Positions 44,268 to 52,497 of a DNA stretch of 64,000 nucleotides are shown piece after piece; the first letter of the stretch is position 1; every line of letters begins with the position of its first letter. Made by a program: the position numbers and the translations under genes. This DNA is from JBMYZL01 sp049610385 (lineage in GTDB: Bacteria > Bacteroidota > Bacteroidia > Flavobacteriales_D > Sanyastnellaceae): positions 1-64,000 of the forward strand of contig JBMYZL010000016.1 in assembly GCA_049610385.1 (NCBI GenBank), read 5' to 3'. Under the pieces are notes generated by a model that was not told where the DNA came from, did not search any database, and saw only the letters and a program-made list of their open reading frames with translations.

Positions 44268-44722
44268 TTTGAACTGGCCCCCTTGTCATCCGAAGCCAAT
44301 TCGGTTGCTGGCCGGATTTGTCCTTCTTCGGGCCAACCCTGTTCATCCACCTCATGAATGATGTCCAATGCCAACAAATCCTGCATGTCACCATATCTCG
44401 ACATCTCCGAAGGCATTCGCTTCCGAAGGACGAAATCGCTCATTCCTGCCGCTGGCGCCTCCACGTCGATACTTGAAGCCACGAGGTCTTCCTGAAGCAA
44501 TTCCTGCCACAAGGTTTTCACTTGCTCCTTCTCCTCCTGCCCAGCACCTGTCCGGCTCTGCCATGCGGACAGTGCCGCATCGAAATCAGAGAATGGAAGC
44601 GCATCCAAAAGTTCAACAATGGATCCGCGGATGCTGAAGTACAAGCCGGTGGTCAACTGTGCCACAACAAATTCATCATCGAAACGATCTGCAGCGACTG
44701 ATTTTAGCCAATGAAAACTCAT
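44264..44722 (-). CDS. PqqD-like protein (HPr-rel-A system type)
   Basis: 152 residues. The N-terminal ~75 residues have the PqqD/RRE winged-helix pattern (VAADRFDDEFVVAQLTTGLYFSIRGSIVELLDALPF), the fold that binds leader peptides in RiPP pathways. The C-terminal half is acidic and probably disordered, with EKEQVKTLWQELLQEDLVA completing the helical part. It is the first gene of a coupled trio with the kinase-glycosyltransferase fusion and the nucleotidyltransferase, which resembles the HprK-related kinase A / PqqD association known elsewhere. No precursor peptide gene is seen in the 27 bp before it. Confidence 0.7.
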   Translation of the reverse strand: MSFHWLKSVAADRFDDEFVVAQLTTGLYFSIRGSIVELLDALPFSDFDAALSAWQSRTGAGQEEKEQVKTLWQELLQEDLVASSIDVEAPAAGMSDFVLRKRMPSEMSRYGDMQDLLALDIIHEVDEQGWPEEGQIRPATELASDDKGASSK

Positions 44723-44749
44723 GCTTGAATTTAAGAAATATTTGCCAAT

Positions 44750-46393
44750 TCATTGCGGAACATTGGGCCTGGACTTTCGCACCCGTCGCAAGTCGAGTCG
44801 ATTCACGCCATTCATCGACCAATTCTCAATGTTGTGTCGAACGAAGTGAATGACTTGGTCATGGAAAAGCGGAATCACTGGCATTTGGTCATGGATGGAT
44901 GCGTCCAGCTCCGCATACAGCTGTTGTCTCACGGTGACATCCACCTCAGCAACTGCAGTGCCATAACCTTGATCATAAAGCGAATCTTGGAACCTTGAAT
45001 AATTTGGTCCCGAAGGAGCCGCGTTGGTCGAAACAAAGAGGGCCAAAAAATTCTCCGCATCGGGGTAATCACCCAACCACGTTTTTCGAAACATCGGAGC
45101 CTCACCTGCTGAAACAGATTCCCGATGCACACCGGGTGGCACCACTTCAATGCCGATGTTTACGCCCAATTGCAACCAACGGTGCTGCAAGGCAGCACAC
45201 AAATCTGCATGCTCAGACGTGGTCAGCAGTTTCAAATTTTCAGGCCAACCCACACCTTCGGGATAACCCGATTGAGCGAGCAAAGTCTTCGCTTGCTGCA
45301 AAGACTCCGCCACTGGCAACGGCTCGCTTCTCCCCACCAATGCAGGAGGGGTAAATCGATCTGTGGGCACGACCGTTCCACGTTTCAAATGAGTGGCCAT
45401 AGCTTGCCGATCAAGCGCCAAAGACAATGCCTTCCTGACCCGAACGTCGAGAACGGGAGAATTGGAATTGGCCGGAAGAGAGGCATCCACATTCAAACCG
45501 ATGTAATCCGTCTTCAAATACGGCGTTGTCAACATTCGAAATGAATCATGATATGCAGGATTCAACGACCCGGTAGACGTCAAAAAGTCTTCCATATAAG
45601 CCGCATGAAGGCCACTGACAAAGTCATACTTCCCCATTTTCAATCCGGCCGCTTCGGCCCCAGCATCTCGGACAAAATCGATGTGAATCGCTTCCAAATA
45701 CGGCAGTGGGACTCCAACGGAATCGTTTTCCCAATATTGACCATTTCGATGCAACACCATGGCCACATCTTCCTCCCACCATGCCAATTTGAACGGACCT
45801 GTTCCCACTGGATTGCGCCGGAAATCCAATCCATAATGGGCAACGGCCTCTCTCGGAACCACACTCGCATACACCGTACTCAGCAGACCTGGAAAAGCAG
45901 GAAACGCCGTAGTCAGATGAAACCGGATGTGTTGCTCATCAAGGACCTCAATCCCCCCATCGGTTCGTCCCTTTTCGAGCGGTTCCAAAATCCACCCTCC
46001 AGCAGATGCGATTTCCGAATCCAGCAAGCGATTCAGACTGAACTCCACATCCTGAGCAACCACCTTTCGACCCTGGGCTAAACCTGGGATTTCAGACACT
46101 GACGGAAAATGGACGTCATCGCGCAGAGCAAATGTATAGACGGTTCCAGTGGAGTCCACCACCCAATCCGTCGCGATGCATGGTTGAACTTCCAGATTGG
46201 AATCCAGTTGGGTGAGTCCATCGAAGATTTGGTCCACCACCCAAATGGGCTCAAGGCTTCGTGCCTGCGCGGGATCTAAGGACAGCAATCCCGTGCTTTC
46301 ATTGTATCGAAAAACCCGCGGATCATCCCAGTCCGTACTCGGGCTGCAACCCAATCCGAAGACGAGCAAAAAAAACAACCCGGCGTGAAACAT
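44750..46393 (-). CDS. peptide/nickel-type ABC substrate-binding lipoprotein (SBP family 5)
   Basis: 547 residues from the ATG at 46393; a GTG at 46420 sits 5 nt after TACTTTCG and is an alternative start. The lipoprotein signal is FHAGLFFLLVFGLGCSPS. The DppA/OppA-type body has GLLSLDPAQARSLEPIWVVDQIFDGL, RNPVGTGPFKLAWWEEDVAMVLHRN and VRVRKALSLALDRQAMATHL. It would capture oligopeptides, but no permease or ATPase gene is adjacent. It ends 27 bp before the PqqD-like start on the same strand, so it may share the transcript of the kinase-glycosyltransferase cassette. Confidence 0.85.
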   Translation of the reverse strand: MFHAGLFFLLVFGLGCSPSTDWDDPRVFRYNESTGLLSLDPAQARSLEPIWVVDQIFDGLTQLDSNLEVQPCIATDWVVDSTGTVYTFALRDDVHFPSVSEIPGLAQGRKVVAQDVEFSLNRLLDSEIASAGGWILEPLEKGRTDGGIEVLDEQHIRFHLTTAFPAFPGLLSTVYASVVPREAVAHYGLDFRRNPVGTGPFKLAWWEEDVAMVLHRNGQYWENDSVGVPLPYLEAIHIDFVRDAGAEAAGLKMGKYDFVSGLHAAYMEDFLTSTGSLNPAYHDSFRMLTTPYLKTDYIGLNVDASLPANSNSPVLDVRVRKALSLALDRQAMATHLKRGTVVPTDRFTPPALVGRSEPLPVAESLQQAKTLLAQSGYPEGVGWPENLKLLTTSEHADLCAALQHRWLQLGVNIGIEVVPPGVHRESVSAGEAPMFRKTWLGDYPDAENFLALFVSTNAAPSGPNYSRFQDSLYDQGYGTAVAEVDVTVRQQLYAELDASIHDQMPVIPLFHDQVIHFVRHNIENWSMNGVNRLDLRRVRKSRPNVPQ

Positions 46394-46444
46394 CCTTCCG
46401 AAATTTGCACTTCTATTCACAAGGACGAAAGTAACACGAGAACA

Positions 46445-48802
46445 ATGGGAATTGGGGACGGCTTCAAATGGCTTCTGTGTTCATGGGCATTCTGGCCTGC
46501 CATGATTTGGTCCCAAGTCTCAGGAACCGTGGTCGAAAGCATATCGAGACAACCCATTGCAGGGGCGAATGTCGTGGATTTGGAAACCCAACAAGGGGTC
46601 ATGACCGATGGCACCGGCCGTTTCGTCTATCCCTATGATTGTGACAGCTTGTCCTTCCAATTCATTGGTTACAAAACCATTGTGGTGCCTGTAAATGGAA
46701 AAGCCGACCTCGGCACCATTGAATTGGCGTCCGATGTGGTCTTGATTGACCAGGCTGCTGAAGTTTCTGCGGCAGCCGGCGAGCACCTCACTGGAACCAC
46801 CATGGGGCGTGAAACACTCGCTGTGGAAGCCATGGAAACGCTCCCCGCCTTGCTCGGTGAAGTGGACCCCCTCAAGGTGCTTCAACTGTTGCCCGGGGTA
46901 CAAAGCGCGGGAGAGGGAAACACCGGTTTTTATGTGCGCGGTGGTGGACCAGACCAAAACCTCTTGCTTCTCGACAACGCAGTTGTCTACAACGCCAGTC
47001 ATCTGCTTGGTTTTTTCAGCGTATTCAATGCAGACGCCTTGGAAAAGGTTGATTTGATCAAAGGTGCCATGCCCGCGCAATATGGAGGACGAATCTCCTC
47101 GGTTTTGTCCATCGGGCAACGCACTGGTGATTTCAACCGCTGGAAAATCCGCGGTGGTTTGGGGCTCATCAGCTCTCGAATGACCGTGGAAGGCCCCATT
47201 GTCCCAGGCGAAATCAGCATCCTGCTCAGTGGTCGACGCACCTACTTAGATGTCCTGTTGAATCCCTTCTTGAAAAATGGGGCTTTTGCAGGGACCCGGT
47301 ATTTCTTTCAAGATTTCAATGGACGTTTGGAATGGAAGCTATCGGATGCTGACCAAATCAGCCTATCTGCCTACCATGGCCGCGACATTTTCAACTTCAA
47401 CAGTGCTCAGGCCGGATTTGACACAGAAATACCCTGGGGAAATGACATCGCGAGTTTGAATTGGCGCCACCTCTTCAGTGACCAAATATTCATGACCGCT
47501 TCACTCAGCCGCACGGCCTACAATTTTTCCTTCGCTGCAGGCCAGGAAGATTTCCGCTTTGGTTTTGAAAGTGGTGTGAACGATTGGGGTGGCAAGCTGC
47601 TGTTCACCGCTTACAGCTCCGATCGCCGGCACACCTTCCAAATGGGTGTTGAAGGCATCCGGCATGACTTCGTGCCGACGGATTTCTCCGCTTCCAGCAA
47701 TCAAGTCAATTTCAACACAGGCACTTCTGAGCGCTCCATCAGCCACGAATTGTCGGCTTTCTTTGCCGATGGTTGGGATCTTTCCGAACGGTTTCGCGTT
47801 GAAGCCGGGTTGCGAGCCTCCCAATTCCGACACATCGGTCCATTCGTGCGATTTGAACCCGATGACCTCGGCATCCCCGGCGCTCAAGATTCTATCGTCT
47901 ACGCCCGAGGTGAGCGGATTGGTACGCATGGCGGGATCGAGCCACGCTTGGCACTGCGCATGACGACTGGACCACGTTCAAGCATCAAAGCGGGGTGGAG
48001 CCGGAATTTGCAGTACATCCACTTGGTTTCCCTTTCCGCAACTTCCCTACCGGCCGACATTTGGCTCCCCAGCACGGAGCGCCTCGCCCCCCAACAAGGT
48101 GAGCAGTGGAGCTTGGGTGCCTTTTGGGAATTGCCCGCACAAAAGCCTGGCAATGGAGGCTGGTCTTTCTCCTTGGAAGGATATGGAAAGACCCTCGAAG
48201 GATTGCCCGCATATCGGGAAAACATCCGACCAGAGGACAACATTGGCACCAATGTGGACAACAATTTGGTCGTGGGACGGGGCTGGTCATATGGGGTGGA
48301 ATCATTCGTCAAACGCAAGCGTGGCCGACTGACCGGTTGGGTGGGCTACACTTGGTCGAAAACGGAACGCCAATTCGACGAGCTCAACAACGGACAGACC
48401 TTCCCCGCCCGATTCGATCGAAGGCATGACTTGAGTCTCGTTTTGGATTGGCGGGTCAACCCAAAATGGCGGGTTTCGGGAACTTTCGTTTATGCGACGG
48501 GCAATTCCATCACGCTGCCCACCAGCCGTTTTCTTTTCGAAGGCCGCGTTGTGGAGGTCTATGGGGAGCGAAATGGATACCGCATGGCCCCATACCACCG
48601 AGCAGACGTCGGCGCCACCTTGCAGGGTAAAAAAAACAGCGAATGGCGATTCAGCATCTACAATTTGTACAGCCGGCTCAACCCTTACTTCATTTATTTT
48701 GAGGCGGACGGCAGCTTGTCCGATGGGGGATTCCAATTGTCAGCTCAGCAGGTTTCATTGTTTCCCATCTTGCCCAGTATCAGTTGGAATTTCGAATTCT
48801 AA
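46445..48802 (+). CDS. TonB-dependent outer-membrane receptor with CarboxypepD-regulatory-like N-terminal domain
   Basis: 785 residues. The signal peptide is GFKWLLCSWAFWPAMIWSQ, then a CarboxypepD-reg-like beta domain (VSGTVVESISRQPIAGANVV, ~29-110), a plug (PLKVLQLLPGVQSAGEG, FYVRGGGPDQNLLLLDNAVV, GAMPAQYGGRISSVLSI) and a barrel ending FPILPSISWNFEF. No SusD-like partner follows, so it does not look like a glycan-uptake system; the ligand is unknown. It is divergent from the peptide-binding lipoprotein gene, with overlapping upstream regions. The next gene (ABC exporter) has its own promoter-like box. Confidence 0.9.
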   Translation: MGIGDGFKWLLCSWAFWPAMIWSQVSGTVVESISRQPIAGANVVDLETQQGVMTDGTGRFVYPYDCDSLSFQFIGYKTIVVPVNGKADLGTIELASDVVLIDQAAEVSAAAGEHLTGTTMGRETLAVEAMETLPALLGEVDPLKVLQLLPGVQSAGEGNTGFYVRGGGPDQNLLLLDNAVVYNASHLLGFFSVFNADALEKVDLIKGAMPAQYGGRISSVLSIGQRTGDFNRWKIRGGLGLISSRMTVEGPIVPGEISILLSGRRTYLDVLLNPFLKNGAFAGTRYFFQDFNGRLEWKLSDADQISLSAYHGRDIFNFNSAQAGFDTEIPWGNDIASLNWRHLFSDQIFMTASLSRTAYNFSFAAGQEDFRFGFESGVNDWGGKLLFTAYSSDRRHTFQMGVEGIRHDFVPTDFSASSNQVNFNTGTSERSISHELSAFFADGWDLSERFRVEAGLRASQFRHIGPFVRFEPDDLGIPGAQDSIVYARGERIGTHGGIEPRLALRMTTGPRSSIKAGWSRNLQYIHLVSLSATSLPADIWLPSTERLAPQQGEQWSLGAFWELPAQKPGNGGWSFSLEGYGKTLEGLPAYRENIRPEDNIGTNVDNNLVVGRGWSYGVESFVKRKRGRLTGWVGYTWSKTERQFDELNNGQTFPARFDRRHDLSLVLDWRVNPKWRVSGTFVYATGNSITLPTSRFLFEGRVVEVYGERNGYRMAPYHRADVGATLQGKKNSEWRFSIYNLYSRLNPYFIYFEADGSLSDGGFQLSAQQVSLFPILPSISWNFEF

Positions 48803-48821
48803 TCCCCTTGATGAGCAGTTG

Positions 48822-48829
48822 TAACTTGC
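48822..48829 (+). promoter_or_regulatory. candidate -7 element of the ABC exporter gene
   Basis: TAACTTGC resembles TAnnTTTG with one T missing and lies 22 nt before the ATG at 48852. Confidence 0.3.
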
Positions 48830-48851
48830 CCCTGCATATAAAGGCCCCCGA

Positions 48852-50780
48852 ATGAGAGCACTCTGGTCGCTGAATCCGTATTTCTGGAAATACAAATGGC
48901 ATTTCGCTGGAGGCGTGCTGTTCATTCTGCTGACCAATGTTTTTGCAGTTTACGCTCCGGCATTGATTGGAGAGGGTGTCAACGTCCTGCGAGATGTTGA
49001 GAACAACGTCCTGGCACCGCTGAGAGAAGGCACGCCGCAATCTGAGGTCTTCCAAGCCGAGTCTGAACCCATTTCTTTGCCCAAATCCCTGCAGCGCCTG
49101 GCGGCGTGGACAGGGGGCGAGGATGCGTGGCTTCCCGAATCCGGCTGGGGGTCTCGGGACACTGTGGTCCGCTGGGTGATGGCCGTGGCCATTCTGCAGG
49201 CGGGACTCTATGTTCTGGTTTACCTCGTCAAAGGACTTTTTTTGTTCTTCACGCGCCAAACCATCATTGTGATGAGCCGGCACATTGAGTTTGATCTGAA
49301 GGCGCGGATTTTTGACAAATACCAAATCCTCGATTCCGGATTTTACAAACAGAACGACACCGGGGATTTGATGAATCGCATCAGTGAAGACGTGTCCCAA
49401 GTCCGCATGTACCTGGGACCTGCAGTGATGTACACTTTGAACTTGGCTGCACTGATTGCGCTGACCGTTTCCACGATGTTGTACATCGACGTGGAACTGA
49501 CCTTGTTTGTTTTGCTGCCCTTGCCTTTGATGTCATTGGCCATCTACAGGGTCAGTTCGCGGATTCACGAACAATCCACAGAGGTCCAAGAGCGACAATC
49601 CGCGATTTCCACATTTGTTCAGCAACACATCGGAGGCATCCGCATTTTGCAATCATTTCACAGGGAGGCGGATGCTGCCTTGCGGTTTACACAGGCCTCG
49701 GACATGTACAAGACTGAACGGTTGCGGCTGGTCAAAATCGAGGCCATGTTCATGCCCATCATCGTGCTCTTGGTGGGTCTCAGTACCATCCTCACCATTT
49801 ACATTGGAGGCCTGCGAGTGATTGATGGAGCTCTGGAATTGGGCCACATTTTTCAATTTGTATTTTATGTGAATCTGTTGACTTGGCCCTTTGCTTCTGT
49901 CGGCTGGGTGACTTCCCTGGTGCAAAAAGCCGAGGCATCTATGAACCGAATCAACGACTTCATGCTTGCCGAGCCCAATGTTCTCAGCGGATCACGAACA
50001 AAGGGCCATGAAGCCCCTGCCCACATGGTGTTTGACCAGGTGGGTTACGTCTACCCCGAAACAGGCATTGAAGCCATTCGTGACCTCTCCTTCGAACTCC
50101 GACCTGGCAAAACTGTGGCCATCACCGGACGAACAGGCAGCGGAAAATCGACCGTGGCCCAGTTGGCCATGCGCGTTTTTGATCCAACTTCAGGGGAAAT
50201 CCGACTTCAGGGAGACCCTCTCATCAATTGGGATTTGGAGGCTTTTCGATCCATGACAGGTTATGTCCCTCAAGAGGTCTTTCTGTTTTCGGACGAAATT
50301 GGGGAGAACATTGCCTTTGGTTTGGCCCTGTCGAATGCGAGCGAATTGGAAAACCAAATCAAGCAGGCAGCCACGGATGCGCACGTTGCACACAACATTG
50401 AAGGATTTCCGAAGGGATATGCCACCTTGCTCGGGGAACGTGGGGTGAATTTATCCGGGGGTCAAAAACAAAGAATTTCCATTGCGCGTGCTTTGATACG
50501 AAAACCCCAATTTCTCATTCTTGACGATTGCCTCTCTGCTGTGGATACGGAGACAGAAGAGCACATCTTGGAGGCGATTGCCAACCAGAGTGGCAATCCT
50601 GCTGTGCTCATTGTATCCCATCGCATCTCATCGATTCGTCATGCAGATGAAGTCGTGGTATTGGATGGCGGTCAAGTGGTAGAACAAGGGGCACCGGCAG
50701 ATCTACTGGCACAAAAGGGACTTTTCTTTGAACTTTCAGAGCAAAGCGATGCCCAAAATGAAGCTAAACAACCGGATTGA
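48852..50780 (+). CDS. ABC exporter, fused membrane and ATPase domains (MsbA-like)
   Basis: 642 residues. There are six predicted membrane helices (the first in HFAGGVLFILLTNVFAVYAP), the coupling segment HIEFDLKARIFDKYQIL and the ATPase: Walker A GRTGSGKST (~428), Q-loop YVPQEVFLF, signature LSGGQKQR, Walker B FLILDDCLSAVD and H-loop IVSHRIS. It exports lipids, peptides or drugs as a homodimer; the substrate is unknown. The loop between helices 1 and 2 is ~65 residues longer than usual (about 45-110, acidic and Pro-containing) and would lie outside the inner membrane. It is probably monocistronic. Confidence 0.92.
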   Translation: MRALWSLNPYFWKYKWHFAGGVLFILLTNVFAVYAPALIGEGVNVLRDVENNVLAPLREGTPQSEVFQAESEPISLPKSLQRLAAWTGGEDAWLPESGWGSRDTVVRWVMAVAILQAGLYVLVYLVKGLFLFFTRQTIIVMSRHIEFDLKARIFDKYQILDSGFYKQNDTGDLMNRISEDVSQVRMYLGPAVMYTLNLAALIALTVSTMLYIDVELTLFVLLPLPLMSLAIYRVSSRIHEQSTEVQERQSAISTFVQQHIGGIRILQSFHREADAALRFTQASDMYKTERLRLVKIEAMFMPIIVLLVGLSTILTIYIGGLRVIDGALELGHIFQFVFYVNLLTWPFASVGWVTSLVQKAEASMNRINDFMLAEPNVLSGSRTKGHEAPAHMVFDQVGYVYPETGIEAIRDLSFELRPGKTVAITGRTGSGKSTVAQLAMRVFDPTSGEIRLQGDPLINWDLEAFRSMTGYVPQEVFLFSDEIGENIAFGLALSNASELENQIKQAATDAHVAHNIEGFPKGYATLLGERGVNLSGGQKQRISIARALIRKPQFLILDDCLSAVDTETEEHILEAIANQSGNPAVLIVSHRISSIRHADEVVVLDGGQVVEQGAPADLLAQKGLFFELSEQSDAQNEAKQPD

Positions 50781-50853
50781 ACCCTTGCTGGCGCGGGTGT
50801 GAGGAGCAAGCGAAACAACTTCGAATCTATTGAAGGAACTTGTTGAGCGCCAT

Positions 50854-50884
50854 GTTGTTGAATTCATTGAAATTCATACCTTTC
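50854..50884 (+). promoter_or_regulatory. candidate promoter of the T9SS type B cargo gene
   Basis: GTTG at 50854-50857 and TACCTTTC at 50877-50884 are separated by 19 nt, close to the Bacteroidota TTTG-N19-TAnnTTTG layout, 20 nt before the ATG at 50905. Confidence 0.4.
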
Positions 50885-50904
50885 AGAGCAACAAAATCAG
50901 CACC

Positions 50905-52476
50905 ATGTCCCAGCCAGTTGCATCGCCTCTGTCCATTGATTGTTGGAATTTGATTGGGGTTCTGTTCGTCTCCTTTTCCCCTTTCCTTGACATGCAAGCG
51001 CAAAACGTCAGCGATTGCGATGGAGCCATTTTGCTTTGTAATGATTACTACTTGGAGGAGGAGGCGGCATTGGGCACGGGAGATGTTTATGAATTCACAG
51101 GAGATTGCAACAACAATGCCGAATGGGCAAGTGTCTGGTACCAGTTCACGGTTCAACAAGATGGCCTTCTCAGCTTCATCATTGATCCACTCAATCCCAT
51201 GGACGATTACGATTGGGGTTTGTTCAACATCTCCTTGGTGGGTTGTGCCGGGTTGGGGAATCCATTGACCACACCAGAAGTCGGCTGCAACTCCTATGGC
51301 CAGTTTGGAGAAAATGGACCGACCGGCATTTCAAGCGCAATGGGTGGAACTGGGGCTTCCAACGGACCCGGCGATTTGAATGGCCCGCCTTTCAATGCTG
51401 ATTTGCCCGTAGAAGCCGGCCAGACCTTTGCCCTGGTCGTCATGAATTGGTCTCAATCCTTGGAGGGGTATGGCATTGATTTCAGCGGTTCCACCGCCAG
51501 TTTGTATGATGATGTGCCTCCTGCCATCGACAGCACCAAGGCCACCTGCGGTCTCGACACCTTCCGGGTTTATCTGTCCGAATATGTGTTGACGTCGACC
51601 ATTGACGCTGCTGATTTCAAGCTCGTTCAAGCAGCCAGTGGTGGAGAGCACTTTTTCAGTGAAGTACTTCTTGCCCCACCCCTGCCGGAGACCATCAATT
51701 CGGTGGAGTTTTTGGTTGACCCGTTGACGCCCATCATGGCCAGCGGTGAGTATAGTTTGCAGATGACTGACGTGGCGGGTTCCGTGGCTGACGCATGTGG
51801 CAATCTCGGAACAGGAAGTGCGACCGTGTACCTCAACCACTTGGTGCCACCTTGGTCATGGCCAGACCCCTTGGTTTGGGAGGTTTGTCCAGATGAACCC
51901 GAAGTTTTTGACGCTACATCGGGCATGACCAACAATTTCGAACCGCCCGCAGGAACCACCTACAGTGTGATATGGACATATGACAGTGGTGGGGGCATGT
52001 CGCCTGATACACTGGTGGCTGGAGCAACGCCTATAGAACTTGTGACAAACTCCGAAGGTGACGGGCTCTACAACCTGGACATCAGCACCGTTCCTGCGTG
52101 TTACAGTGCTTCAAGTACCATCGTGATTACCACTGTTGAATGTGCCATCACCATCCCAAATGTCATTACGCCACGGAATGGAGATGCACTGAATGATGCC
52201 TTTCGAGTGGAGGGTCTGGATCGCTGGCCAGGCAGTCGGGTGCGCATATTCAACCGTTGGGGAGATTTGGTCTATACCAATGATCAATTTCACACCTCAG
52301 CAGGATGGAATCCATCTGCAGAAGAGGCTGCGGAGGGAACGTACTATTACGAACTGTTCATTCCCAAGGGCAATCAAGAACTCCGAGTCACCACACGCGA
52401 TGGGGAGGACATTTACAGTCCTGACGGTGAATCGGAAATTCAAATCGCTGGATCCTTCTCTTTGATGCGGAAGTGA
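50905..52476 (+). CDS. secreted protein with type B T9SS (gliding-motility) C-terminal domain
   Basis: 523 residues. The signal segment is CWNLIGVLFVSFSPFLDMQAQ. The N-terminal ~190 residues (CDGAILLCNDYYLEEEAALG ... ASVWYQFTVQQDGLLSFIID) match the pre-peptidase-like CUB/SdrD-type domain common in T9SS type B cargo. Ig-like modules follow, and the last ~110 residues (IPNVITPRNGDALNDAFRV ... VRIFNRWGDLVYTND ... GSFSLMRK) are CHU_C. The frame is open to 50830, but MSQPVASPLS at 50905 precedes the signal helix and a promoter-like pair. Probably a surface protein of unknown ligand. Confidence 0.82.
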   Translation: MSQPVASPLSIDCWNLIGVLFVSFSPFLDMQAQNVSDCDGAILLCNDYYLEEEAALGTGDVYEFTGDCNNNAEWASVWYQFTVQQDGLLSFIIDPLNPMDDYDWGLFNISLVGCAGLGNPLTTPEVGCNSYGQFGENGPTGISSAMGGTGASNGPGDLNGPPFNADLPVEAGQTFALVVMNWSQSLEGYGIDFSGSTASLYDDVPPAIDSTKATCGLDTFRVYLSEYVLTSTIDAADFKLVQAASGGEHFFSEVLLAPPLPETINSVEFLVDPLTPIMASGEYSLQMTDVAGSVADACGNLGTGSATVYLNHLVPPWSWPDPLVWEVCPDEPEVFDATSGMTNNFEPPAGTTYSVIWTYDSGGGMSPDTLVAGATPIELVTNSEGDGLYNLDISTVPACYSASSTIVITTVECAITIPNVITPRNGDALNDAFRVEGLDRWPGSRVRIFNRWGDLVYTNDQFHTSAGWNPSAEEAAEGTYYYELFIPKGNQELRVTTRDGEDIYSPDGESEIQIAGSFSLMRK

Positions 52477-52497
52477 ACGCGACCATTCACCTGGAAA

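Noticed and set aside
39961..46420. A lasso peptide biosynthesis cluster
   Set aside because: PqqD-like, kinase and nucleotidyltransferase parts are present, but there is no asparagine-synthetase-like cyclase, leader peptidase or visible precursor gene in the window.
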